A DNA stretch of 64,000 bases from Lathyrus oleraceus. Its lineage: Eukaryota > Streptophyta > Magnoliopsida > Fabales > Fabaceae. The translations under genes were made by a program, and so were the position numbers. Below the pieces are notes generated by a model. That model was not told where the DNA came from. It did not search any database and saw only the letters and a program-made list of their open reading frames with translations. Shown here piece after piece: positions 21,255 through 32,267 of this stretch (position 1 is the stretch's first letter; every line of letters begins with the position of its first letter). The stretch spans positions 126,874,854 to 126,938,853 of the forward strand of contig NC_066579.1 in NCBI RefSeq assembly GCF_024323335.1, written 5' to 3'.

Positions 21255-22215
21255 CTGAAAAAAGTTTGTACAATGCATTTCAATTCAAGCAATAGCATTG
21301 TAACCTAAACAAGACTAAACCAATGTTGATAAGTATCGGCTATAGCAGTACTCAGGGCCGTCTTTGAGGGCGTTCAACACGGGATAGCGCATATGCTTAA
21401 AATTTGTCACACTTAAACCGTAGATAAATAGGGTCTCCAAAACTTAAAAAGCCTATGACAGTACCATATGATAGCGGAATTTGAACAAACGGCTGATTCC
21501 TGCGATCCCTGCGATCCGGGATTGACGATACCAAACTTAATTTTTTCAAAACTCAATAAAAAACACAAATTCAGAGTTTCCCAAATTCCACATGCACAAA
21601 AATGATAAAGCAAACGTAGCAGAAAAAGCTCAAAATTGAAAGCAATTAAAATTCAATTCTCTCAAAATCAAACAACACAATCTACAGCACATTGAGTTAG
21701 CATGAATCTCTTTCTTTACTAGAGACAAATTCAAAATGACCCATCACTAGATTTCACAGAATCCATACTCAAAATTAGAAATTCATGAAAACATTCTACT
21801 TGAATGAAGAAAACCAATCAAATTCAAACCTCACCACCAAAAATTGGATCATGTAAGCTTGCAATTAGATTAAAAACAAACAAAATAAAACCTAGATTGT
21901 GTCTTATCTAAGGTTAAAGGAACAAGCTTTATGATCCATATATAAACCCCAAAACCTGAAGGGGTGAAAAAAATGAACAACAAGACATGCAATTGGAAAA
22001 AACAAGAAAAGTGTAAGTGTGAAAACAGCCAAACCAACAACAAACAACAAGAAAGAGAGCAACTTGATTGTAAAAATTGCAAAGTAAAGAGGTAATTTTC
22101 ACCTCTGAGTAGAGGAAATTTGGTCCAAGAAAAGCACAGAAACCAACATCACACTTGAAAGCTGAGAGAGAGAGAGAGGGGGTGGGAAAGGAAGAAGAAA
22201 TAAATAAATAAAAGA
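21255..22215 (-). other. probable 5' UTR exon and intron of the F-box gene
   Basis: No coding sequence is seen here. On the minus strand a CT-rich leader (22215-22105, including a GA/CT microsatellite) runs into CTACTCAGAG/GTGAAAATT, a possible donor near 22102. An acceptor TTTTTTCAG lies at 21255, giving an intron of about 850 bp. The splice sites are inferred from sequence only. Confidence 0.5.
22163..22178. repeat. (GA)n microsatellite in the F-box gene leader
   Basis: About eight GA units followed by a G run. On the minus strand it is a CT tract, common in plant 5' UTRs. Confidence 0.85.
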
Positions 22216-22765
22216 AGAAAATCAAAGTTTTGCAAGAGAAAGTGTAATAATAACAATACTATATTATGATATCTTTATTTGAGAAATTAAAATTTCTCTT
22301 TAAATAAAAATTTCATTTTAAATTATGAAATAAATTCAGTATTTTTTATATTTTATATTAAAACCAATTATTATAGTCTCTTTTAAAATAAATTATTTCA
22401 AAACATAAACTTTATTTTAATTATTTATTTTTTTATGGACACAAATACAAATTTTATATTAATATATATTCAATTATCTGTTTTTTCATGGACACACATA
22501 TAAATTTGATGATACCGTACTTGCGCGTATCCATATCCGTTAATAATTAAAAATATTAATTAAATATTCTTTAAAATTATTATATTTGATAAATTCATTT
22601 CATTAATAACCACTTAATTTAACTTGATAATATCATTTTCACTTAAAACTTTAATTGCATATGTTTTTCTTTCGCGTCTTCTTCTTGTTTTGCGTCTTTT
22701 TCAAAAGTTATACACATAATTTTCCATTTACATCATATAAATTTATTTTTTGTAAATTACAATTA

Positions 22766-22771
22766 ATATAT

Positions 22772-22820
<49 letters not shown>
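22766..22820. repeat. (TA)n microsatellite
   Basis: Alternating TA with one interruption. On its right, 22821-22980 has GGGTATCCGC, CCGCGGATACC and CCATGGATATCC words that look like the end of an unclassified repeat. 22250-22760 is AT-rich with nothing else recognisable. Confidence 0.85.
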
Positions 22821-22823
<3 letters not shown>

Positions 22824-23009
22824 TGGGTATCCGCAAATAACCATTGATATTTCAAAATCCGCGGATACCTATCTAGCAGATATTCGCACGAATATGGTGC
22901 TGATACAAGTATCGTATTTACTAAATATGGAGAGTGGCGAGGTCTAGTACCCGTGCCCATGGATATCCATTCTCATTCCTAGGTAATACACGAAAACAGT
23001 AAAATAATA

Positions 23010-23256
23010 CTCCATCTGTCTCACAATGAATGATTTAATTGGAATAAAAAAGTATATCAAAATGAGCTGTCCATTTCAATTTATAATGCAAATTAATTCT
23101 TTTTTCAATTATGTCTTTTAATTATTACTACTTTCATCAATGTCAATACTTAATAATGTTTACTTTGGTAAAAACATAATTCTCTCTCTTTCATTTATCC
23201 ATTTTTTAATATGTGTGAAATGATCAACTTAGTCACTCATTGTGGAATAAATAGAG
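23010..23256. mobile_element. Stowaway-type MITE
   Basis: A 247-bp element with ends CTCCATCTGTCTCACAATGA and, at the right, the complement CTCTATTTATTCCACAATGA, flanked by TA on both sides (23008-23009 and 23257-23258). Start sequence, length and TA duplication fit Stowaway (Tc1/mariner-derived). It encodes nothing. Confidence 0.85.
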
Positions 23257-23409
23257 TATTACAAATACAACTGACTAAAATATTTATATTTGTCATATCA
23301 TATCAGTAATTTAAAAATAAAAATATGATTTGACGAGATACATGTTTTTCATTGATTGACAATATACAATTATTTTATAATGTAAATGCATATTTTATTT
23401 TCTCAATTG

Positions 23410-23652
23410 TAAAAGTGATTTTTTTTTTTTAAAAACATAACATGCTTTTCAATTAATTTTTCAAAATAACCATAATTTCAAATAAAATACCAAACTAACC
23501 ATATTTGAAACAAATATAATTCGTTGGCAAGAGCAGTAGCCATACAGACTGACGCATGCATTTAATGGTTGTACATATACCCCATGGTTGTTAGCACATG
23601 CATGCATCCTTTAGGAGCATGTGCAACATGCAGTGACTACTGCATTATTTAG
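23410..23652 (+). repeat. left terminal inverted repeat of the PMD-MULE
   Basis: Aligns with the reverse complement of 27441-27708. The best conserved blocks are GGCAAGAGCAGTAG and the part around GCATGCATCCTTTAGGAGCA. Just inside the TIR, CTATATATACC at 23659-23669 looks like a TATA box reading inward. Confidence 0.75.
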
Positions 23653-23833
23653 GGTTTTCTATATATACCCCAACCCTTCGCCATCATTTTTCACCGATCT
23701 TCATTCCCTCTCCATTATTTTTTACCCATCTTCCAAGTCTCTCATTCAATTGTTCTTGAAAATATTGCCTTATATGTAACCTTATATACACAAGAGAAAT
23801 GTTGATTTGATTTATTCAGCAGGAAAGCCTCCG

Positions 23834-24109
23834 ATGAAGATTTGACTCTGGAAAACAGATACGTTCGAGCATCTTAATAGGAGCTTGATTCGTTGGTTAG
23901 ATGGAGACATTGCAGATGGTGAAAAGATCATAAGAATTCAAAGGCTTGTTATGGTGTACAATGACAATGGAGAAAGTCGTTTCTAGGACTCAGTTAAAAC
24001 TGACAGAGATTATCATATTATGATGCATAGCAGTGAGGAAATTGTCATGATGGTTGTAATCGCATATATATGTTGCTTAGTCGTCGTATTTATTTGTATT
24101 ATTATTTAG
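23834..24109 (+). pseudogene. small ORF of unknown function inside the PMD-MULE
   Basis: A reading of 92 codons starts at 23834, downstream of a TATA-like box (23659) and a pyrimidine-rich leader. It is interrupted by TGA at codon 4 and TAG at codon 53. The frame otherwise reads WKTDTFEHLNRSLIRWLDGD, then KIIRIQRLVMVYNDNGESRF, then TDRDYHIMMHSSEEIVMMVV, and ends with a hydrophobic stretch. I recognise no domain. It lies between the left TIR and the transposase remnant and reads toward it. It may be an accessory gene of this MULE group or a captured exon. Only the order and the frame are observed. Confidence 0.45.
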
Positions 24110-24189
24110 TTGTTGTAACCAAATATTGTAAATGAACATTGTTTTCAATATCAAATAAAATGGTTACATATAAAATTATCTTGTAGTGC

Positions 24190-25175
24190 TTGCTCCAACA
24201 TTGGAAAAGTTTGTACAATTGTGTCCGGGCTGACGACATGAACTACATAGTCTCACCATTTTGTTCGCCATATCCATTTCGGTTCCAATATGCGTGCTGT
24301 TAGGGCGACCATTTTTCTTTCTTCGCAAGTTTCAATTGTGCCAAAGTATATTTCCTTGATATGTAGGCCAATAATCATCATTTTCTACCACCGAAAAGCA
24401 ATTGTTGTACACATTGGATAGGTTTATGACTTTGTAAATGACAAATAGTAAATTGGAAGGGTCCTGTTGAGCCTTTAAACATGCTGCCATGACATGGGAA
24501 CAAGGCATACGAAAGGCTTGGAACTCTCCGCATTCGCACCAACCTCTATTTAGTTCTACTCAGTAGTATCCCCTTGGTCTTCCCTCATTATGATCCATTG
24601 TCTCATCTACACTGAACTAACCTTTGCTCCGGTCAAACATTGTGACCACATGTGTCTTAGCTTTGGCAGCTTACTCCTTAATGAGTTTCATTTAAGTTTC
24701 ACTGAATAACTGCCCCGATTGTAACATTGAACCCCATTTTGAACATCTGATCTCAAATAGTGACCCTAACCTAAAGTAGTTTGCTCTCACCAAATAGGTT
24801 TTCGGTAGGTTTCAGATGCCTTTAAAGACATGGTTCATTGATTCCACGAGATTTGCTTTCATGTGGCCCCATCGTTGACCATTGTCGAATTCCCTAGTCC
24901 ACTTCTCCAATGGAATATTTTTGATTCACATTACTGCATCTGCATTTGTCAATCTGATATCTTCGCGGTAGTGTTTGAAGGAAGGTTATGTTAATGCATA
25001 CCTTGCGTTCACAACCTTCTTCTGTAGCGTCTTGTCTTTGATCTCCCGCATGAAATTTTGAGTGATGTGTCTAATGCAGTAGAAATGCGTAGAAGGAGGA
25101 TCCTACAAGCCGTTATCAAGGTTTTTATAAGCACTCTCAATTGATGGATGTCCGTCTAAAATCAAGCATAAGTTA
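24190..25175 (-). pseudogene. MULE transposase C-terminal remnant
   Basis: Reading leftwards from 25175: LILDGHPSIESAYKNLDNG, HFYCIRHITQNFMREIKDK, then GHESKS-like and MNHVFKGI-like segments in shifted frames. Next comes the SWIM zinc site CECGEFQAFRMPCSHVMAAC (about 24555-24490). Finally GRPNSTHIGTEMDMANK leads to the zinc knuckle CSSCRQPGHNC (about 24240). These are the C-terminal core, SWIM and CCHC parts of plant MULE transposases. The N-terminal half is missing and frameshifts or stops are frequent. Confidence 0.8.
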
Positions 25176-25203
25176 GAATGAGGAGCAACACGTAACTATC
25201 AAC

Positions 25204-27154
25204 ATGAGTGATACACATCGAGGAACTATCAACAATATTGCGGAGTTTGTAAGTTACTATTTAGACTGTATTACAAAATTTCTCGATAATTCTTTTCCTT
25301 AACTATTTTCCTTAATTATCTTTTGTTATGATTCAAAGAGATTTCGATGTCGTGTACATGAATATGTACCACACGACCCATTGATAGAACCATGTTTACG
25401 AGCAGACGATTTTGGTCATTTACTCAACATAATCTCATACTCTGTTGATTATAAATTTATCCTTGGTTCGGTAGAAAGATGGAGACCCGAGACACACACA
25501 TTTCACCTTTTTTTCGGTGAATGTACCATCACACTAGAGGACATATACATGTTGTTAGATCTACCTGTCGAAGATAAGACTGTTAATGGTAGAGTTAACT
25601 AAGATAATGCAATATGCAAAGACTTGTTGGGTGCCCCTTTGTGTGAAGAGACAACTAGGGGTCAAGGTATTAATCTAAAATATCTTAAACAATATTATTC
25701 AAGTATAATATTAACCGAAGATTCGACTGAGTATGAAAAAATACTTAAAACTCAGTGTTATATTATGATTCTATTTGGTAATTTTTAATTTCCTGAAACT
25801 ACTGGTAATCCGATAAATATTATGTATTTTCCGTTGTTAAGAAACATAAATAAAATAGAAACATATAGTTGGGGTCCAGCTGTTTTGTCTCATCTATATA
25901 GTTGGGGCCCAGCTTTTTGCTATAAGCATGAGGTTGGTCGAGAATGTCGTCACTCGCCCCGATCAACGAGAATCCATTCACATTCCCCTTCGCAACAAAG
26001 TAAATTTATCTTATTCTTCGAATTTGATTACTTTATACTACAATTAACTATAAATAATTTATTTTCAATCTTTTCGGTTTATGTGGTCTGTTCTGGGGAT
26101 GAACTACACTAGATATCCCAAATATGCTATAGTAGTTTATCACAACCTTATATACCACCTTGGACCAGAAGATGTATTACAACTAAACAACTCAATATAA
26201 TCTAATTTTTGTAATATTACCAAATTACAAATCTTATAATCATGTATTTTTCTTATACAGTTTATCTGGAAGCTGTATTTAGGTCTCAACCATGAGGTTA
26301 ACCCCGATGATGATGTAGTTTGGATAAAAAAACACCAATCACCAAGTTTACTACTATGGATATGCACCAGAGTGATCGTGTCAAACTGCAGTTCGACATG
26401 CAACAACAAATTCCAGACCCTCCGATTTGTTTGGGAGACTAACATCAACTAAGAGTCGATGCCGAATGGGGGTTATTCCGATTGAAAAAAGTTTTCTAAA
26501 GAGATGTATCGTCAATGAAGGAATCAACATCGACACATCTTAAACGAACCTATCATACATGGTGCTAGACCAACTCAAAATTATATGAATTGTTATAGGT
26601 TGATTACAACGACACAGTTTGTGTCCGACCCGAGGTATTTGATCGACCCACGCTAACGAGTTTCGTCATCATACGCCCAACAACAAACCCCCGTCCTACA
26701 CCCAACCCCACACCATTACCAAACCCAACAACAATGCCAACTCACCCAAACCCAACGACCAATCTCACAACGCCACCATACCAGATACATCCAACCACCA
26801 AACACCAACCCTACAACCAATTCATGCCACACACCCAAACACAAAACCAAGAGCATGACCCATACCACCAACAATCAAACGCCACCACCCCATCTTACTA
26901 TAGCCTTGATGATTCATACAATTCCATCTCATCCCACCATAGCCCCCCCAACGATGTACATCCAAACATCACATCGTAAATGCACCCAACCACCACATGA
27001 CTTTCTTACACCACAAGAACCATTGCTTAGTTTCCAAAATGATTCAATGCCCCAAATCAACCAATCAGCCTGTCCACACGTAACCCAACCACCACGACCC
27101 AACTACGAGAACATGGGCACCGAACTCGACTACGGCACCCCGACTCTTGGGTAG
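25204..27154 (+). pseudogene. plant mobile domain (MAIN-like) gene inside the MULE, broken
   Basis: A possible first exon, 25204-25248 (MSDTHRGTINNIAEF), ends at GT and joins a second from 25339 (RFRCRVHEYVPHDPLIEP). The latter continues as LRADDFGHLLNIISYSVDY, RWRPETHTFHLFFGECTITL and MLLDLPVED, the plant mobile domain core, then meets a stop at 25600. Later pieces are LLGAPLCEETT (25625), FPLLRN (25829), WKLYLGLNHEVNPDDDVVW (26270) and MDMHQSDRVKLQFDMQQQIP (26355). The tail (26640-27154) is Pro/Thr/Asn/Gln-rich and low in complexity. The domain is known from MAIN-like factors and from TE gene sets. Stops and frame changes suggest it no longer encodes a full protein. Confidence 0.7.
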
Positions 27155-27440
27155 AAATGATTGAAAATTTCTTAAATATGTCAGGACCCTCGCACCAATT
27201 ACATTTGCATTAAACCAATACTAGGAGATCCCAAACACCTCAGAAAAATCGTGGGAGACCTCAAAGGAAAGCGAACGCGTTAGAATGTGGAACAGGGGGT
27301 GTTACGATTGATCATGTCATTAATTTTCTATTCAATCGTTGTGTGATTCAATTTTATGAAATAATATTATAAATTATTTTTAACTTTCTACTTCATTTTA
27401 AAAAAATTTAGTTAAAATATTTAAAAATTAAAAAAATAAC

Positions 27441-27708
27441 TAAATAAAACAGTAGTCATTGTCTGTGGCGCGTGCTCCTAGAAGATGCATGCATGCACGA
27501 CATGCGGTGGCATGATGTTTAAGCACGTGCCATGCATGGTAACGCCTATGTACAATCTTTGAGTACACGCGCCATTAAGCATTACTACTCCTCTTGCCGG
27601 ATAATTTTTTTTATTTAAAAGTAAGTTACTTTGATATTTTATCTAAAATATTGGTTATTTCAAAAAATTAATTAGAAATATGAATTATTTAAAAAAGAAT
27701 CGCAAAAA
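27441..27708 (-). repeat. right terminal inverted repeat of the PMD-MULE
   Basis: Inverted copy of the left end; the blocks run from CAGTAGTCATT (27450) to CTCTTGCC (27590) and on to AATCGCAAAA at the outer end. Confidence 0.75.
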
Positions 27709-28892
27709 TATTATATATATAGAAAACATCAAACCCAAATGAGCTAAACTTCAATAATAAAATAATTTGAAATTTGAATCTCGACTATAAATATATCCTT
27801 ATTTAATTTCTAATGCAAGTTGTGATTAGAATTATTTTCAGTTGAAAAAATCTATAAAAAGACGAATGAAATAGTGTGTATTTTAGAAATAAAAACCAAA
27901 ATTACATTTATTTATAAGTAAAACCCCAATTTAACAATGTCTATAAAAAATTACAAATCAATTATACTATCTATTTTTTAATATTTAAATTCATCTTTTT
28001 TTTTATAATTTTAGTAGTTTAATAACATTTAAAATTTTAACTTTTAAAAATGAATATTTTAAATAACTCAAGTTTCAATTCTCATTTTAAAATAATATAT
28101 TTCTATGATTACCAACTAGTTTAACAAAATTTAAACTTATACATTTTAAAAATGAAGAGATGTAAATTTACATATTTTATAAATTTATTGAATAGAAATT
28201 ATATATTGTCGAAGTATATTAATTATTGAATTTATCTAAAATAAATAAATATTTTTTTATAAATAAACCTTTTTGCAAGTTGTATCACTATATTTTAATG
28301 TGTAAAATTGACACAGATATTTATTTATACCATATCTCATCTAAACACTCAAGTTGTTCAAAAGAGTAGTAAGCTGTTATAATGAGAATAGCAGAAAAGT
28401 AGGTTTGGTGAAAATGTATTGTCAAGTGATGTAACATTGGTCAATGAAGCATGGTTACGTGTCATTCGGGCAATGGCAGTGTTTTAGCAGTTCCTTAAAA
28501 AAATCAAAATATCACAATGTTTCAATCCAACAAGTGGAAGGAAAATGATTCTTTTAGCTTTGTCCACACCTCCCACGTGTCAGATTTCTAATTTGACGGC
28601 TTTCATTATCACGTTGAGTGTGCTTTGGTGATTCCAAAAACTAAGTTTCTAAACCAACATAAATGTACACATTCTTGGAGTATTTGATTTGTAATTTGGT
28701 AATCTGGTCTATAATGTTTAAGTTGCTGATAGTAGGGCATTGCTTTCTGGATCATTCCTTCAGAATAATATTGAGTAAAGGTTCCGGGAATAATTAAGAT
28801 TTTTAAGAAGAAAAGAGAAGAGAGATAAACTATATTATAAAATTATATATTTTTAACAATTAAAGTGAAAAATAAAGTGCCTAGATTTATAT

Positions 28893-28929
28893 CATCTTTT
28901 ATATATATATTATATATATATATATATAT

Positions 28930-28962
<33 letters not shown>

Positions 28963-28972
28963 ATATATATAA

Positions 28973-29060
<88 letters not shown>
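28893..29060. repeat. long (TA)n microsatellite
   Basis: About 168 bp of nearly pure TA with a few AT phase changes. Such tracts are self-complementary and commonly mis-sized in assemblies. Confidence 0.9.
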
Positions 29061-29068
<8 letters not shown>

Positions 29069-29100
29069 CACGGCAGTATTTAATGTCAAATACATGCTTA

Positions 29101-29120
29101 TAAACTTCGACACTTATATG

Positions 29121-29181
<61 letters not shown>

Positions 29182-29212
29182 ATTTTAAACTTCGACACTT
29201 ATATGTTATGAC
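29101..29212. repeat. second (TA)n tract between direct repeats
   Basis: The words AAACTTCGACACTTATATGTT occur on both sides of a 57-bp TA tract (about 29127-29183), so the tract lies between two direct copies. Confidence 0.8.
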
Positions 29213-29761
29213 ACTTATATTGAATACAACTATGTCGAATACATCTTACCTACTAATTAATGAATTGTCTTTTTAACAAAGTTTTTTAAACCATATTAAA
29301 CACATATTATGTATACCCTATCATTCCACTGAGTATGTCTTTCACCCGTTTTGAATTTTGATATAGAGCACATACATGTACATTGTTAAAAGCCTTTTAA
29401 AGTTGAATTAGTCAAATTCTTGCAATATTTTGATCGAGAAAATTATTCACATTTAATTTTTAACTCAAATAAAATTATTGTAAGAATTTATAAGTCCTAA
29501 TCAAACATAAAAAGAACTTAACATAATAACCAATAGTACAAAAATAACATTAGAATTATTGATATAAAATCTATTTTACTAAAAAAAATATAAAATTTAT
29601 ATATATTTTGTAATAAAAATAAAACATCTAGTTTTAATATTAATCATTAATACCCCATTTTTAGATAACGAAGTGTCTAATATACATTACTTTTATTACA
29701 AATAATTTTTTTAATGTAAGATATCTGCTTTTAAGAAAAATAAATATAAAATTATTAAATA

Positions 29762-29766
<5 letters not shown>

Positions 29767-29842
<76 letters not shown>
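29767..29842. repeat. compound (CT)n(AT)n microsatellite
   Basis: About 13 CT units followed by about 25 AT units without interruption. Confidence 0.9.
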
Positions 29843-29845
<3 letters not shown>

Positions 29846-30619
29846 TCCATGCTTTTAGAAATATTAAATCTGATATCAAAATTTGAAGTTGTACCTGATT
29901 TGATTTGAAAAAATTATATACACAATAAATAAATAATTAAAATTGTCACTAAAATTTAAAGAAGTTTGCTTTTGTAAACTTGTGCTTTTGTAAAACCTAA
30001 TGCTACATATCACATAAAACCCATATGCTCTCATATTAGGATTCAAGGACCAACGGTTTACAATTGCATATTCTCTCGATTCTTCTCTCAATCAATCAAA
30101 TTTAAAAAATCCTCTAAAAAATGTTAAGAATATAAAAATTCTCAAAATCAGTTTTGAATAATCACAAACGTAATCCCTCTCTTTTAGGTTTCAATATTTC
30201 TTTAAATTAGATTTGGTGATCAATTTTACTATGGAATTAGAATTGGTGTTCTCCGTCGCTTGCCACACACTACCGTGTCAAGATCCTAGTAGTATGCTCT
30301 TTTACTTATTACTATTTTTCTTAAATGCTCACTCTAATTAGTTAGTTTTGTTTAACTTGTGTTCTCTGGAAATGAAATTTCATATCACTTTGATTCAAGG
30401 TTATAACTCCTTTGTTATTTGATATTGACTATGTTATTTGATAATTAATTTTTAGGTATTGTTTGATGTGATTAGTTCTTAAGTAAGAATAATATATTTT
30501 GATTTTTATCATAATGTGTTTTACTAATTTGAAATTCATTGGCCATGGATTGTGATAATTATTTTATTTTGATTTGTTTCTGAAATATTACACAATGCAA
30601 GGACATGATGAATAAATTT

Positions 30620-32229
30620 AGAATGAGCATGCCTTAATCTAGAGTTCCATAGAGCACCATTGTTTGTAGAGGAAACAAAGTACAAGTTTTAAGACTTATT
30701 AAAAAGAGATTTATAAGATGGTTCTAAATATAGATTGTTGAAGCAATACAATCCACTTTCATCAAGGAACTCTTTAAGAAAAATCAAGCTAGATTCTTGT
30801 GATTTAACATAACACTTGTTAGCATGAAATGCAAAGTACACGTTATTATCTCTAGAAAATTTAAAAATTGAAATGAGATTTTCATCAAGGAACTCTTTAA
30901 GAAAAATCAAGCTAGATTCTTGTGATTTAACATAACACTTGTTAGCATGAAAATCAAAGTACACATTATTATCTCTAGAAAATTTAAAAATTGAAATGAG
31001 ATTTCTAGTAATGCTAGGAACAAGCAAAATGTTATTTAGTGTTAGCTTAGAATTGGACATGCTTTTGGACTTAAGATTGGAGGAACCTACAGATTTGACT
31101 GCAAGACTATGACCATTTCCAACTAAAACCTCATTAGGATAAGCACGAGAATGAACATTTTATAAATTTGAAGAGAAAGAAATGATATTATGTGATGCAC
31201 CTGAGTCTGCAAACAAGGCACGAGACTCTATGTCTTAGGGAACATGAAGGTTATTATAGTGAGTTAATAATACAGTGGCTTGAGTAGAAGTGGTGGTTTC
31301 ACTTGTCTGATTAACATTACTCTGATCAGCTAAAGAAGAAGGTTCTGCTTGATATTTCAATGGTTAAGATATAAAGTATTCATCATATATATCTATGACA
31401 ACATGACCATATTTGTTGCAAATTTGACAAGTTGTTCTATTACATGTGGTGTTAACTTTTCTTCCACAACCTCTACCTCTAAATGCACGAGCTCGACCAT
31501 AAAAGTGTTGATAGGAACCTGATGCAACTTCATTCTTTCCAGGAAAATTGTTAGACACGGCTTGAGCAACATTTGTTGTTGCACTTCGAGTTGAGAGCTC
31601 TTGATGATATTTATCCAGTTGAGCTTCTTGGACATGGAGTAATTCCTTCACATCATAGATTTCTATTGGTTACAGTTTTCCATATATCATAATGATGAAG
31701 GCATTATATTCTTTAGGTAGACCTTGGAGTATCGCATTAATGTGATCCCTATTAGATATTGAATCACCAACTGCTAGCAGGGAATTAACAATATCATGAT
31801 TACGAAGCACATCCTCTGAGATAGATATGTTACATTTCTTGCTTTTTTTTTACAATTCACATCTTAGCTGATAACCCTTGCTTTCATCCGAGAGTGAAAA
31901 TGATTATGCACTTTATCCGTTATTTCGTAGGCATGTTTACAGAAAAGAAATCTTGGTAACACAATTTCATAGATATTTGATATCAATTAAGTGAATAACG
32001 CTTGATCTTGGATAATCTAAGACTCATACTCTTTAGAAATAAATTTTGCTAATCTATCACTCTCAGTCTTGAACATGGGAGGAATTTGTGGATTCACCAC
32101 TACCTTGGGAAGCTTATGTGATAAAATAACTCCTTTAAGATGTTGATTCCACATGAGGAAGTTATTAGCTTAACGTTTGATTGATAACTTCGATGCAAAT
32201 GTGTTTCTCAAGCTTGAGTTCACCATTGT
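30620..32229 (-). pseudogene. Ty1/copia gag-protease pseudogene
   Basis: From 32229 the reading begins MVNSSLRNTFASKLSIKR and has FLMWNQHLKGVI, LPRFLFCKHAYEI and a KVHNHFHSRMKARV segment (copia gag). At 31651-31364 it reads LLHVQEAQLDKYHQELSTR, a basic GRARAFRGRGCGRK stretch and a knuckle CQICNKYGH whose later residues have decayed. From 31060 to 30689 it reads LTLNNILLVPSITRNLISI and FSRDNNVYF, the region after the protease. An in-frame duplication of 41 codons lies in this part. Stops are present in the gag segment. Its right edge is 38 bp from the Ty3 LTR at 32268, so its own LTR was separated or lost. Confidence 0.8.
30758..31003. repeat. 123-bp tandem duplication in the copia remnant
   Basis: Units starting at 30758 and 30881 (TTCATCAAGGAACTC) are nearly identical over about 123 bp, exactly 41 codons, so the reading frame is kept and the encoded block ISIFKFSRDNNVYF appears twice. 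Confidence 0.9.
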
Positions 32230-32267
32230 TTATGAGAGTGATTTTGAAGATTGAAACACATATTGTG

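Larger units (their letters stand above)
23410..27708. mobile_element. MULE carrying a plant-mobile-domain gene, with long terminal inverted repeats
   Basis: About 4.3 kb between inverted repeats of roughly 243 bp (left, 23410-23652) and 268 bp (right, 27441-27708). Matching words in order from the outside are GTGATT/GCGATT, AATTAATTTTT, AAATAACCA, GGCAAGAG-AGTAG, TTGTACATA, GCATGCATC-T-TAGGAGCA and TGACTACTG. Inside lie a small unknown ORF (+), a transposase remnant (-) and a plant-mobile-domain gene (+). A 9-bp target duplication expected of MULEs was not found. Confidence 0.75.
27709..30600. other. AT-rich intergenic DNA with microsatellites
   Basis: No gene is recognisable. 28340-28700 is less AT-rich and has a CCACGTGTC motif near 28573. 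30000-30340 has CT-rich leader-like sequence and a 36-codon open stretch from 30232 with no similarity I know. The right part abuts the copia remnant. Confidence 0.55.

Noticed and set aside
21246..21278. An upstream ATG adding 11 residues to the F-box protein.
   Set aside because: It lies before a good 3' splice site (TTTTTTCAG at 21255) and would sit in the leader intron; the next ATG gives the family-like start.
30000..30340. CT-rich sequence followed by a short ORF from 30232, perhaps a 5' UTR and first exon.
   Set aside because: Only 36 codons, no recognisable domain, and no following exon before the copia remnant.
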